DNA of 64,000 nt from GCA-2733415 sp965178655 (GTDB lineage: Bacteria; Bacteroidota; Bacteroidia; Flavobacteriales; Flavobacteriaceae): contig OZ238266.1 in the NCBI GenBank assembly GCA_965178655.1, forward strand, positions 1,922,001 through 1,986,000, in the 5' to 3' direction. The position numbers and the translations under genes are program-made. The notes beneath the pieces were generated by a model. It was given only the letters and a program-made list of their open reading frames with translations. It did no database searches and had not been told where the DNA came from. Within the stretch, counting starts at the first letter, position 1. Every line of letters starts with the position of its first letter. Positions 35,347 to 44,320 of this stretch are shown piece after piece.

Positions 35347-37269
35347 TTAGTCTCTTCTTGAGCGTCTTCCTTGAAAGCTAGCTCTTGGTCTGTCTCCAGA
35401 AGTGCTTCTTCTTTCTCTAAAACCACCATCTCTAGAACCACTGTCTCTTGAGTCGCTTCTGCGTTCTCTAGAACCACCGTCTCTATTGCTAGAACGATCT
35501 CTTGAGTCACTTCTGCGTTCTCTGAAACCACCATCTCTAGAGCCACTGTCTCTTCTGTCTGAACGTCTTCTGTCTCCACCGCCAGATCTACCTCTAAATC
35601 CACCAGAGTCGCCATCTCTTCTACGTCCTCTTCCGCCAGCGTTTCCACCACGATCTCTTCTTCCTCCGCCACCACCGGTATTGTTAGAAACTTCAACGTT
35701 TACAAATCGACCATCAACTTTAAAGTCTTTAAAGAAGTCCATTATTTTTTCTTTATGTGCATCATCAGTATTAAAGAAAGAGAAACTCTCTTTACAGTCT
35801 ACTTTGTATACATCATCTCTACCAAGGTCTAAAGTTTCTTTTAGGAAATCTTTTAAACGCATCCAGTCGTACCCATCTCTTTCACCAACATTAATAAAGT
35901 AACGTACAGAACCATCTGCAGCAGTTTCTCTACCAGAACGTTCGTTTCCAGCGTTTAGGTCTTTAGATTTTTTATAATAGTTTGAAAAACGTGTGAATTC
36001 TACAGAGAAGAATTTTTTAATTAACTCTTCTTTTGATAAGTCTGCTAATGATTCGTTTAGTTTAGGAAGGTACTCTTCAATATCTTCGTTAACTTCTGTG
36101 TTTTTAACATTGTTTACCAAATGGAATAACTGTACTTCGCAAATTTCAGCGCCATCAGGAATATTTTTCTTAGTAAAGTCTGTTTTTAAAATTCGCTCTA
36201 ACGATTTTATTTTACGCATTTCACTTTTGGTAACAATAACAATTGAAACTCCTGTTTTACCAGCCCTACCTGTTCTACCACTACGGTGTGTGTAGGTTTC
36301 AATTTCATCAGGTAATTGATAGTTAATTACGTGAGAGATATCGTTTACATCAATACCACGTGCAGCAACATCAGTAGCAACAAGCATTTGTATTTGTTTG
36401 TTACGGAACGATTTCATTACCAAATCTCGTTGGTTTTGACTTAGATCTCCGTGAATTGCAGCAGCGCTGTACCCATCTTCGATTAATTTTTCTGCAACAG
36501 CCTGTGTGTCTCTTTTTGTTCTACAAAATATAACAGAAAAGATACCAGGGTTGGCATCCGCTAAACGCTTTAGTGCAGGGTAACGATCTCTTCCAGATAC
36601 TTGGTAGTATTCATGAGATACGTTTTTGTTTCCTGCATTTTTTGTTCCAACAGTAATTTCCATTGGGTCATGCATGAATTTCTTAGCAATTGTAGCTACC
36701 TCTCGAGGCATTGTAGCTGAAAATAACCAAATGTTTTTCTCGTCTGGAGTGTCTGATAATATTTCAGTAATATCTTCATAGAATCCCATGTTTAACATTT
36801 CATCTGCCTCATCAAGAACACAAATGTCAATTTTTCGGATATCTACCATTCCACGACGAATCATGTCACCCATTCTTCCTGGAGTTGCTACAATAATTTG
36901 CGCACCTCTTTTAATAGCTCTTGCTTGGTCTTGTATGCTTGCACCACCGTAAACGGCAACAACATTCATACCTTTAACGTGTTTAGAGTAGTTTTTTAAT
37001 TCATTGGTAATTTGTAAGCAAAGCTCACGAGTAGGAGACAAGATTAATCCTTGTGTTGTTCTGCTTTCAGCATCAACTTTTTCAATTAATGGAAAACCAA
37101 ATGCAGCTGTTTTACCGGTACCGGTTTGTGCAAGTGATACAATGTCTGTATCGTTTTCTAATAATAAAGGAATTGTTTTTTCTTGTACTTCAGACGGTGT
37201 TTCAAACCCCATGTCTGTAATAGCCTTTAAGCAGTTTTCGCCTAGGCCTAATTCTTCAAATGTTGCCAT
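35347..37269 (-). CDS. DEAD-box ATP-dependent RNA helicase with DbpA-type tail
   Basis: 640 residues from the ATG at 37269 (MATFEELGLGENC). An upstream in-frame Met at 37350 adds 27 residues that look non-coding and lie beyond the promoter. All DEAD-box motifs are present: AQTGTGKT, PTRELC, TPGR, DEAD, SATMP, TDVAARGID and HRSGRTGRAG. After the RecA-like domains comes a DbpA/CsdA RNA-binding domain (RYFINVGERDGYDWMRLKDFL, about 455-530), then a 109-residue Arg/Gly/Ser/Asp tail with RDGGFRERRS repeats. It likely acts in ribosome assembly or cold RNA remodelling. Confidence 0.94.
   Translation of the reverse strand: MATFEELGLGENCLKAITDMGFETPSEVQEKTIPLLLENDTDIVSLAQTGTGKTAAFGFPLIEKVDAESRTTQGLILSPTRELCLQITNELKNYSKHVKGMNVVAVYGGASIQDQARAIKRGAQIIVATPGRMGDMIRRGMVDIRKIDICVLDEADEMLNMGFYEDITEILSDTPDEKNIWLFSATMPREVATIAKKFMHDPMEITVGTKNAGNKNVSHEYYQVSGRDRYPALKRLADANPGIFSVIFCRTKRDTQAVAEKLIEDGYSAAAIHGDLSQNQRDLVMKSFRNKQIQMLVATDVAARGIDVNDISHVINYQLPDEIETYTHRSGRTGRAGKTGVSIVIVTKSEMRKIKSLERILKTDFTKKNIPDGAEICEVQLFHLVNNVKNTEVNEDIEEYLPKLNESLADLSKEELIKKFFSVEFTRFSNYYKKSKDLNAGNERSGRETAADGSVRYFINVGERDGYDWMRLKDFLKETLDLGRDDVYKVDCKESFSFFNTDDAHKEKIMDFFKDFKVDGRFVNVEVSNNTGGGGGRRDRGGNAGGRGRRRDGDSGGFRGRSGGGDRRRSDRRDSGSRDGGFRERRSDSRDRSSNRDGGSRERRSDSRDSGSRDGGFRERRSTSGDRPRASFQGRRSRRD
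35398..35556 (-). repeat. Arg/Asp/Ser/Gly repeat in the helicase tail
   Basis: Codes for repeats of the form SGSRDGGFRERRS and RSDSRD within the C-terminal 109 residues of the helicase. Two near-identical copies of the 13-residue unit are separated by a shorter variant. Such DNA can change copy number by slippage; the low-complexity sequence also creates long open frames in other frames. Confidence 0.8.
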
Positions 37270-37381
37270 TTTACTTTTATTTTTTTTGTTCACATATTGG
37301 TTACTTAGAGCACCCCATTCGTGTAAAATAAAGCTCTTTTGTAACACCAACCACCGCTCTGATGGTTTTTTAAAATCGGTG

Positions 37382-37408
37382 CAAATGTACAGTTTTATTT
37401 GATAACAA
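37382..37408 (-). promoter_or_regulatory. Candidate promoter of the DEAD-box helicase gene
   Basis: On the minus strand, TTG (37408-37406), a 16-base spacer, then TACATTTG (37389-37382). The spacing is shorter than usual. It places the transcript start upstream of the 113-base leader before the ATG at 37269, a length seen in cold-regulated helicase mRNAs. Confidence 0.45.
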
Positions 37409-37449
37409 CATGGTTGTAGGGCGCTAAATGTAAATAATGTACAATTTAT

Positions 37450-37480
37450 TTGCTTAAAAGTAAAGTAAACTATACATTTG
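37450..37480 (+). promoter_or_regulatory. Bacteroidota-type promoter for the membrane protein and HTH gene
   Basis: TTTG (37449-37452), a 20-base spacer, then TACATTTG (37473-37480). The ATG of the membrane protein follows at 37504. Confidence 0.65.
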
Positions 37481-37503
37481 GTAAAAAATAAATTACATTG
37501 TTT

Positions 37504-37971
37504 ATGAAAAATATAGTATTATTTCCATGTCGATTTAAGAAATCAGGATGGATTTTGTTTTTATTAGGATTGTTATTGGCAGTTGTTATGCGAGTTTTTG
37601 ATATAGATTCGGATTATTTTGGACGAATACCTTTTTTTGGGATATCAAATAAAGGGTATAGTGTTGAGGAATGGAGTTTCTTTGAAGTGGTAGAAAATGG
37701 TTTTTTAGATGAATTTGCGAGTGTTCTAATCATTGTAGGAGGGATATTAGTAGGGTTCTGTAAAAAAAAAGAGGAAGATGAGTATATACAGCAACTCCGG
37801 TTAAGTTCTTTGGTTTGGGCAGTATATGTAAATTATACAATATTGTTGTTGGCAGTGTTATTTATGTTTGACATGCCCTTTTTTGAGATTATGATTTGGA
37901 ATATGTTTACCACTTTGATATTTTTTATAATAAGATTTCACATGGCGCTATACCAATCAAAACGATTGTAG
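37504..37971 (+). CDS. Small membrane protein of unknown function
   Basis: 155 residues from the ATG at 37504 (MKNIVLF); a TTG two codons upstream is possible but less likely. Four hydrophobic segments (about 15-32, 73-90, 106-124 and 128-148) are separated by short loops, including an acidic KKKEEDEY stretch. I do not recognise the family. It has its own promoter and is followed 21 bases later by a short HTH regulator on the same strand, the same arrangement as YozG-type regulator/membrane protein pairs. Confidence 0.75.
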   Translation: MKNIVLFPCRFKKSGWILFLLGLLLAVVMRVFDIDSDYFGRIPFFGISNKGYSVEEWSFFEVVENGFLDEFASVLIIVGGILVGFCKKKEEDEYIQQLRLSSLVWAVYVNYTILLLAVLFMFDMPFFEIMIWNMFTTLIFFIIRFHMALYQSKRL

Positions 37972-37992
37972 AGTTTTTAAAAGCAAAATTTT

Positions 37993-38193
37993 ATGACAAA
38001 TAAATTAAAAATACAACGGGCTATAAAAAATGTTACTCAGGCCGAGTTAGCAACTATTATAGGTGTAAGTAGGCAGACCATACATGCTATTGAAAAGAAT
38101 AAGTATGTACCATCTACGGTATTGGCGTTAAAGCTTGCGCGTTTTTTTGAGGTGCCAGTAGAGGTGTTTTTTGAGCTTACGGATACCGATTAG
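37993..38193 (+). CDS. Short XRE-type HTH regulator (YozG-like)
   Basis: 66 residues, essentially one Cro/C1 HTH domain: KIQRAIKNVTQAELATIIG (helices 1-2), VSRQTIHAIEKNKYVPS (recognition helix) and LALKLARFFEVPVEVFFEL. This minimal form occurs beside small membrane proteins across Bacteria and is a DNA-binding repressor candidate of its own operon. It ends 6 bases before the convergent rdgB stop. Confidence 0.88.
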   Translation: MTNKLKIQRAIKNVTQAELATIIGVSRQTIHAIEKNKYVPSTVLALKLARFFEVPVEVFFELTDTD

Positions 38194-38199
38194 TTAGTG

Positions 38200-38772
38200 C
38201 TATAGCGTGTTTAGAAAAGCAACTAACTTAGCAACTGCTTTTCCGCGGTGACTAACACTTGCTTTTTCTTCTGTGCTCATTTGAGCAAAGGTTTTATTAA
38301 ACCCATCAGGAATAAAGATTGGATCATAGCCAAAACCTTTTTCACCTTGTTTTTGCTCGCAAATTACCCCGGTACATACGCCTTTAAAAAGATGTTGTTC
38401 TCCATTTAGATTTAATGCAATAACCGTTACAAAACGTGCCTTTTTATTATCGCATTTTTTCAACTTCTGTAATACTAAATCCATATTAGCATTTGAGTCC
38501 TTTTTATTACCAGCGTATCTGGCAGAATATACGCCAGGCTCATTGTTTAGTGCTTCAACCTCTAATCCAGTATCATCAGCAAAACAATTTACGTTGTAAT
38601 TTGTAGTTACATAGTCTGCTTTTTGAATGGCATTTTCTTGAATAGTTTGCTTTGTTTCCGGGATATCTTCGGTACAGTTAATTTCAGAAAGTGTTTGTAA
38701 TGAAAAATCAGGAAGCATAAGTTGTACTTCATGTAGTTTATTACGGTTATTGGTAGCGAATACAAGTTGCAT
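38200..38772 (-). CDS. rdgB: Non-canonical purine NTP pyrophosphatase (RdgB/HAM1)
   Basis: 190 residues. VFATNNRNKLHEVQ (about 4-17) is the substrate-binding start; FADDTGLEVEAL, EPGVYSARYAG (about 78-88), GYDPIFIPDG (about 147-156) and SHRGKA (about 174-179) are the remaining family motifs. It hydrolyses ITP, dITP and XTP to monophosphates and so keeps deaminated purines out of DNA. It follows rlmH by 10 bases on the same strand. Confidence 0.95.
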   Translation of the reverse strand: MQLVFATNNRNKLHEVQLMLPDFSLQTLSEINCTEDIPETKQTIQENAIQKADYVTTNYNVNCFADDTGLEVEALNNEPGVYSARYAGNKKDSNANMDLVLQKLKKCDNKKARFVTVIALNLNGEQHLFKGVCTGVICEQKQGEKGFGYDPIFIPDGFNKTFAQMSTEEKASVSHRGKAVAKLVAFLNTL

Positions 38773-38782
38773 AGCGTGTGTT

Positions 38783-39256
38783 TTATTGGTGGTGATATGG
38801 TTCGTTTTTAAGAATAGTAAATCCTCTGTAAATCTGCTCTACAATAAATAAACGAATCATTTGATGTGAAAAAGTCATTTTTGATAATGATATTTTTCCT
38901 TGTGCTTTTTTGTAGACTGCTTCAGAAAACCCATAAGGTCCTCCAATAACAAATACCAGTTGTTTTATACCAGTATTCATTTTCTTTTGTAGGTATTCTG
39001 AAAAGCCTACTGATGAAAACTGACTACCATTCTCATCTAATAACACCATAACATCACTGCTATTTAGTTGCTTTAGAATAAGCTCTCCTTCTTTTTCTTT
39101 CTGCTGTTTTTCAGAGAGATTCTTGCTGTTTTTTAAGTCAGGAATACAATCTAAACTAAACTTTACATAATGGGTTAATCGCTTTTTGTATTGCTCAATA
39201 AGCAGGTTTAATTGCTTGTCGTCGGTTTTGCCAATGGCAATAATTTTAATATGCAT
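38783..39256 (-). CDS. rlmH: 23S rRNA (pseudouridine1915-N3)-methyltransferase
   Basis: 157 residues, the standard RlmH length. SPOUT fold: IKIIAIGKTDDKQLNLLIEQYKKRL at the N-terminus, FVIGGPYGFSEAVYKKA (about 102-118, knot and SAM site), LSKMTFSHQMIRLFIVEQIYRG (about 123-144) and the C-terminal PYHHQ. It methylates pseudouridine 1915 in helix 69 after 70S assembly. Operon with rdgB. Confidence 0.96.
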   Translation of the reverse strand: MHIKIIAIGKTDDKQLNLLIEQYKKRLTHYVKFSLDCIPDLKNSKNLSEKQQKEKEGELILKQLNSSDVMVLLDENGSQFSSVGFSEYLQKKMNTGIKQLVFVIGGPYGFSEAVYKKAQGKISLSKMTFSHQMIRLFIVEQIYRGFTILKNEPYHHQ

Positions 39257-39330
39257 TGATGTTATTGATAAAATATACCGCCAAAATAAACCTTTTTTAT
39301 ATTTTTGTTATATAAAACCCTTACAAATAC

Positions 39331-40188
39331 ATGATTTCAGAACAGCAATTTAATACCGAAATAGCCTTAATTATAGCCAACGCCATTCGTGAAGATGTAG
39401 GTGATGGAGATCATACGTCATTATCATGTATTCCAGATACTGCAATAGGCAAAGCAAAATTATTGGTCAAGGAAAATGGCATTATAGCAGGGGTTGACTT
39501 TGCAAAAGAGGTGTTTAAATATATTGACGCCAATTTACAAGTAGAAACATTTATAACAGATGGTAGCGCGGTTACAGTAGGTGATGTGGTGTTTTATGTG
39601 CAAGGAAATTCTCAGAGTATTTTAAAAGCAGAGCGTTTGGTGCTTAATGCTATGCAACGCATGAGTGCTATTGCGACTAAAACAAAATTATTTGTAGATT
39701 TATTGGCAGGTACAGGTACTCAAATATTGGATACTCGAAAAACAACACCAGGCATTAGAGCGCTTGAAAAATGGGCTGTAAAAATTGGTGGTGGAGAAAA
39801 TCACAGATTTGCATTATATGATATGATTATGATAAAAGACAATCATATTGATTTTGCAGGAGGGATTACTAAAGCAATTACACAAACACAGGCATATTTA
39901 AAAGCCAATAACAAAGATTTAAAAATAATTGTAGAAGCGCGTTCATTGGTTGAAATAGAAGAGATTTTAAAAACCCCAGGGGTGTATAGAATTTTGATTG
40001 ATAACTTTAGCTATGCAGAAACTAAAAAAGCTGTAGCGTTAATAAACGGACAATGTTTAACGGAGTCATCTGGAGGAATAAACGAAAAAACAGCGCGAGA
40101 ATATGCCAATTGTGGTGTAGATTATATATCATCTGGTGCGTTAACACACTCGGTGTATAATTTAGATTTAAGTTTAAAAGCAATATAG
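39331..40188 (+). CDS. nadC: Nicotinate-nucleotide pyrophosphorylase (quinolinate PRTase)
   Basis: 285 residues. EDVGDGDHTSLSCIP (about 20-34), ERLVLNAMQRMSAIATKT (about 105-122), ILDTRKTTPGIRALEKWAVKIGG (about 132-154), HRFALYDMIMIKDNHID (about 158-174) and VDYISSGALTHSV (about 266-278) are all present. It converts quinolinate and PRPP to nicotinate mononucleotide in NAD synthesis. nadA and nadB are not in this window. The YihY gene starts 15 bases after it. Confidence 0.95.
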   Translation: MISEQQFNTEIALIIANAIREDVGDGDHTSLSCIPDTAIGKAKLLVKENGIIAGVDFAKEVFKYIDANLQVETFITDGSAVTVGDVVFYVQGNSQSILKAERLVLNAMQRMSAIATKTKLFVDLLAGTGTQILDTRKTTPGIRALEKWAVKIGGGENHRFALYDMIMIKDNHIDFAGGITKAITQTQAYLKANNKDLKIIVEARSLVEIEEILKTPGVYRILIDNFSYAETKKAVALINGQCLTESSGGINEKTAREYANCGVDYISSGALTHSVYNLDLSLKAI

Positions 40189-40203
40189 CTGTAGTATTAT
40201 ATA

Positions 40204-41133
40204 GTGTTAAAAAAAATAAAACATATAGGACTTGTTGTGCTAAACAAATTGTTTGGTGTACTGAAACAAATAAAGCTTCCGGGACTGGAGGGTTTATCGT
40301 TATATGATTTGTTAGAAATGTATGTTATAGGAATTGTTCGTGGTGCATTAACTACTCGGGCGGGGTCTATATCATACAGTTTTTTTATGTCTTTATTTCC
40401 GTTTTTATTATTTGTATTAAATTTATTAGCAATAGTCTCTTTTATAGATTATCAGAATGACATAATGCCTTTTTTAGAAAGTGTTTTTCCAGAAAATACT
40501 TTGGCAGTTTTTCAAGATACAGTAGCCAATATATTTGAAAAAAAACGCGTAGGCTTACTGTCTACCTCTTTTGTGTTTTCTATGTTTTTAATGGCAAATG
40601 GGGTAAATGCCCTGTTTAGTGGTTTTCAGGAATCGTATCACACTACAATTAATCAAAGTTTTGTAAAACAATACATTACATCGCTTTGGGTGGCTTTATT
40701 ATTGGCTTTATTTTTGTTTTTAGCAGTAATTACCATTCCGGTTGTAGAGGTTTTTGTTACAAAACAAATAGCTAGTCAGCGTTTAATAGACAATGATTTT
40801 TTTGGAATAACACTTGTAAAATACGGATTGTTCACTGTACTGTATTATAGTGTAGTGGCATTGTTTTATTACTTTGGTGTTCCAGAAAAAAATGCAAAAC
40901 GTTATTTTACACCAGGGGCATCGTTATCTACCTTGTTATTTATACTCGCAACCTACCTGTTTGGGGTGTATGTAGAGAATTTTGCGCATTACAACGAGTT
41001 GTATGGTTCAATTGGTGCAATATTAATATTGATGTTGTATATTTGGTTAAATGCTACAATAGTGTTGTTAGGGTATGAGCTAAATGCTGCTTTATTAACC
41101 CTGAAAAGAAATAAAAACCAGGCTATTGTGTAG
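40204..41133 (+). CDS. YihY/BrkB family inner membrane protein
   Basis: 309 residues from a GTG start at 40204; there is no ATG close to it that would retain the first conserved residues. About six membrane helices and the family segments TTRAGSISYSFFMSLFPFLLFVLNLLA (about 52-78), NAVLPALFSGFQESY-like ANGVNALFSGFQESYHT (about 131-147), FTPGASLSTLLFILATYLFG (about 240-259) and YNELYGSIGAILILMLYIWL (about 265-284) are present. Function unknown; not an RNase despite the older BN name. Confidence 0.88.
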   Translation: MLKKIKHIGLVVLNKLFGVLKQIKLPGLEGLSLYDLLEMYVIGIVRGALTTRAGSISYSFFMSLFPFLLFVLNLLAIVSFIDYQNDIMPFLESVFPENTLAVFQDTVANIFEKKRVGLLSTSFVFSMFLMANGVNALFSGFQESYHTTINQSFVKQYITSLWVALLLALFLFLAVITIPVVEVFVTKQIASQRLIDNDFFGITLVKYGLFTVLYYSVVALFYYFGVPEKNAKRYFTPGASLSTLLFILATYLFGVYVENFAHYNELYGSIGAILILMLYIWLNATIVLLGYELNAALLTLKRNKNQAIV

Positions 41134-41170
41134 CGAGATATTAATAACTAAACTTAAAAATAACTTAAAA

Positions 41171-41722
41171 ATGAAAAAGATTTTAATTGTATTAGCAGTT
41201 GTGCTAGGCGTAAATGTATCTACTGCACAAACTACAGTAGGAGATGTAACATTAGACAACGTGGTTAGGTTTTCTGAGGAAAACATGGAACTTAACGGTG
41301 CGGGAATTCGTGAGAAAATGTGGATTGATTTATATGTAGGTGGGTTGTATGTACAAACAAAATCTACCAATGCAAGTACGCTTATACATGCTGATGCGCC
41401 AATGGCAATAAAATTGCATATTGTTAGCGGAATGGTTTCTCAGAGTAAAATGATAGCTGCTGTAAATGATGGGTTTGAAAGCTCAACTGTAGGAAAGGCA
41501 ACTAAAGTAGAACAAGCAGCATTTATAGCTTGTTTTAATGATGAAATTGTAAAAAACGATGTATATGATATTGTGTATATAAGTGGTAATACAGTTGTGT
41601 ATAAAAACGGAAAAGAAAAAGGAAGTATTAGCGGACTAGCATTTAAAAAGGCATTATTTGGCATTTGGTTAGGAAAAGCCCCTGCCGATAAAAACCTGAA
41701 AAAAGGAATGTTAGGAAAGTAA
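41171..41722 (+). CDS. Chalcone isomerase family (CHI-like) secreted protein
   Basis: 183 residues from the ATG at 41171; an upstream TTG frame overlapping the YihY stop is rejected. A signal peptide (MKKILIVLAVVLGVNVSTAQ) precedes a chalcone-isomerase-like domain: NGAGIREKMWIDLYVGGLYVQTKSTN (about 37-62), MAIKLHIVSGMVSQSKMIAAVNDGF, and ISGLAFKKALFGIWLGKAPADKNLKKGMLGK at the C-terminus. Bacterial CHI-like proteins bind fatty-acid-type ligands; flavonoid chemistry is not implied. Confidence 0.87.
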   Translation: MKKILIVLAVVLGVNVSTAQTTVGDVTLDNVVRFSEENMELNGAGIREKMWIDLYVGGLYVQTKSTNASTLIHADAPMAIKLHIVSGMVSQSKMIAAVNDGFESSTVGKATKVEQAAFIACFNDEIVKNDVYDIVYISGNTVVYKNGKEKGSISGLAFKKALFGIWLGKAPADKNLKKGMLGK

Positions 41723-41741
41723 ACAGTTCTTTAAAATATTT

Positions 41742-41770
41742 AAACGCCACTCAATGAGTGGCGTTTTTTT
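41742..41770 (+). terminator. Terminator after the chalcone-isomerase-like gene
   Basis: AAACGCCACTC (41742-41752), loop AAT, GAGTGGCGTTT (41756-41766), then T-run to 41770. Confidence 0.92.
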
Positions 41771-41872
41771 ATTCGTCTAAGTACTCTTTTAGAAATTGTG
41801 ATGTTAATAACTCCGTTTAAAAAGGCTTGTGGGGTGTAGTAGCAATCAAAATTGAATTTTTACATTTGTTGT

Positions 41873-44320
41873 ATGCACTATTATATTAATGTCATACTAC
41901 CTATACCGCTCGTTAAATTATTTACTTATAGTATTAATGAAGCGGAAGCTAACTTTTTAAAACCAGGAATGCGAGTAGCTGTTCCTTTTGGTAAAAGCAA
42001 GGTGTATACTGCAATAGTACATTCTGTGCATCAAAATGCTCCTGAAACATATGAAGCAAAGGAGATTCATCAGATACTAGATGAATATGCGGTTGTAAAT
42101 AATTATCAACTACAATTTTGGAATTGGATTTCGGAATATTATTTATCAAGTTTAGGAGAGGTGATGCGGGCGTCATTACCCAGTGCCTTTCTGTTGGAGA
42201 GTGAAACTTTAGTGTCTAAAACAGATTTAGATATACCAGATAATATTGCGCTGACAGATGATGAGTTTATAATAATAGAGGCTTTGCAGCAGCAGTCAGT
42301 ATTAAAAATAGTTGAAGTTTCAGACTTGCTATCTAAAAAAAACGCACTAAAACCTATTAAAAGCTTAATAGAAAAAGGCTATGTAAAACTACAAGAAGAA
42401 TTGTTTGCGCAGTATAAGCCTAAATTGGTAAAGTACGTGCGCTTAACAAGTGATTATAATCAGAATGATAATTTATCTGATTTATTGGAGAAATGTGCAA
42501 GAGCTCCAAAGCAGAAGTCACTTATCATGATGTATTTTTCTTTACTGGCAACCAAAAAAAACATTAAAGCTAAAGCACTTATAGAAAAAGCAGCGGTGTC
42601 TGCTGCAAGTTTAAAAGCGCTGGTAGATAAATCTATTTTTGAGTTTTATTATATTCAGTCAGATAGGGTGCAATTTTCTAATGATGTTACACCGTCAAAA
42701 ACATTAAATAGCCACCAAGAAAAAGCACTGCAGGATATACAAGAAGTGTTTGCGGTTAAAAAAGTATGTTTATTGGAAGGGGTTACCTCTTCAGGAAAAA
42801 CGGAACTATATGTAAAACTGATAGAAGCGGTTTTTAAACAGAAAAAACAAGCACTGTATTTGTTGCCGGAAATAGCATTAACCACACAGTTAATAACAAG
42901 ACTTAAGGCTTACTTTGGGAATAAAATAGTGGTTTATCACTCAAAATACTCTTTAAATGAACGGGTAGAATCATGGAATAATGTACTAAATAATACAGGC
43001 GAGGCACAGCTTATAATTGGCGCTCGTTCATCGGTGTTATTACCGTTTTCTAACTTAGGGCTGGTTATTGTAGATGAGGAGCATGAACAGTCGTTTAAAC
43101 AGGCAAATCCAGCGCCTAGATATCATGCGCGTGATGCGGCTATAGTATTAGCAAAGTTGCACCAGGCCAATGTTGTTTTAGGTAGTGCAACACCAAGTAT
43201 AGAAAGTTATTACAACGCCCAAAAAGGAAAATACGGATTGGTGCAATTAATGTACCGACATAATAATGTGTCGCTCCCAGAAATATCATTGGTAGATTTA
43301 AAAGACAAGTACAAGCGTAAAAAGATGACAGGTCATTTTTCTGACACCTTGCTAGAGGCAATTAATGATGCTATAGAAAATCAGAAACAAGTGATACTTT
43401 TTCAGAACAGAAGAGGTTTTTCTCCGGTTATTGAGTGCGGCACTTGCGGAGAAACTACACAATGTCCGAGTTGTGATGTGAGTTTAACCTATCATCAGCA
43501 TAAAAAACAATTGCGTTGTCATTATTGTGGATACCAAATGGCTATGCAATACGCATGCTTGTCTTGCGGAAGCGCAGAATTAGATAGTAAAGGTTTTGGA
43601 ACAGAGCAAATAGAGAAAGAGCTAGGCGTGTTATATCCAGATTTAAAAATAGGCCGAATGGATCTAGATACCACTCGTGGTAAGTATGGGTATCAAAAGA
43701 TAATTTCAGCTTTTGAGCAACATGAGATAGATATTTTGGTGGGTACTCAAATGCTCTCTAAGGGTTTAGATTTTAAAAATGTAAGTTTAGTAGGGGTGTT
43801 AAGTGCCGACTCAATGCTTAATTTTCCTGATTTTAGAGCACATGAACGTAGCTTTCAGATGCTCTCGCAAGTTGGTGGAAGGGCTGGTAGGTTTGGTAAA
43901 AAAGGAAAGGTAGTAATACAGAGTTATAATCCGTTTCATACAATACTGCAGCAGGTTTCAATGCATGACTATAACGCTATGTATACAGAGCAGTTAGAGC
44001 AGCGACAAGTCTATAAATATCCACCATTAAATAAGTTGATAAAAATAACCTTTAAGCACAGGGATTATAATAAAAATAATATGGGATCGGAGTGGTTTGC
44101 AAAATCATTACGCTTGTCTTTTAGTAATAATGTATTAGGACCTGAAGCGCCAGTGGTTTCTCGTGTTAGAAATGAATATATAAGACATGTGTTGCTAAAG
44201 GTGCCAGAAACCCAATCAATGTTGAAAACTAAAAAAGCGATTTTAAAAGTTAAAAAAAGTTTTCAGTCTGTAAAGGAATTTCGAGCAATTAAGGTAGTCT
44301 TAAATGTAGATGCTTATTGA
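41873..44320 (+). CDS. priA: Primosomal protein N', replication restart helicase PriA
   Basis: 815 residues from the ATG at 41873 (MHYYINVILPIPL), which matches the usual PriA N-terminus; the TTG at 41852 would add seven residues. The 3'-DNA-binding and winged-helix domains lie at 1 to about 270. Walker A is EGVTSSGKTELYVKL (about 305-319), DEEH box VDEEHEQSFKQ. Two zinc sites follow: CGTCGETTQCPSC and CHYCGYQMAMQYACLSCG. HELICc has VGTQMLSKGLDF and SQVGGRAGRFG. It reloads the replisome at stalled forks. It overlaps the convergent LytTR gene by 7 bases. Confidence 0.96.
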   Translation: MHYYINVILPIPLVKLFTYSINEAEANFLKPGMRVAVPFGKSKVYTAIVHSVHQNAPETYEAKEIHQILDEYAVVNNYQLQFWNWISEYYLSSLGEVMRASLPSAFLLESETLVSKTDLDIPDNIALTDDEFIIIEALQQQSVLKIVEVSDLLSKKNALKPIKSLIEKGYVKLQEELFAQYKPKLVKYVRLTSDYNQNDNLSDLLEKCARAPKQKSLIMMYFSLLATKKNIKAKALIEKAAVSAASLKALVDKSIFEFYYIQSDRVQFSNDVTPSKTLNSHQEKALQDIQEVFAVKKVCLLEGVTSSGKTELYVKLIEAVFKQKKQALYLLPEIALTTQLITRLKAYFGNKIVVYHSKYSLNERVESWNNVLNNTGEAQLIIGARSSVLLPFSNLGLVIVDEEHEQSFKQANPAPRYHARDAAIVLAKLHQANVVLGSATPSIESYYNAQKGKYGLVQLMYRHNNVSLPEISLVDLKDKYKRKKMTGHFSDTLLEAINDAIENQKQVILFQNRRGFSPVIECGTCGETTQCPSCDVSLTYHQHKKQLRCHYCGYQMAMQYACLSCGSAELDSKGFGTEQIEKELGVLYPDLKIGRMDLDTTRGKYGYQKIISAFEQHEIDILVGTQMLSKGLDFKNVSLVGVLSADSMLNFPDFRAHERSFQMLSQVGGRAGRFGKKGKVVIQSYNPFHTILQQVSMHDYNAMYTEQLEQRQVYKYPPLNKLIKITFKHRDYNKNNMGSEWFAKSLRLSFSNNVLGPEAPVVSRVRNEYIRHVLLKVPETQSMLKTKKAILKVKKSFQSVKEFRAIKVVLNVDAY

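Noticed and set aside
35337..35902. Long open frames on both strands opposite or beside the helicase tail
   Set aside because: They come from the Arg/Ser/Asp repeat coding sequence read in other frames; the Leu/Pro/Ser or Glu/Val composition is that of repeat shadows, and the helicase frame is conserved.
37270..37350. N-terminal extension of the DEAD-box protein from an upstream ATG
   Set aside because: The 27 added residues have no family resemblance, and DEAD-box relatives start at MATFEELGL-type sequence.
41126..41170. Earlier TTG start of the chalcone-isomerase-like protein
   Set aside because: It overlaps the YihY stop and would bury the signal peptide behind 15 charged residues.
41852..41872. 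Earlier TTG start of priA
   Set aside because: The ATG at 41873 gives the usual PriA N-terminus and is preceded by a TACATTTG element that would otherwise be coding.
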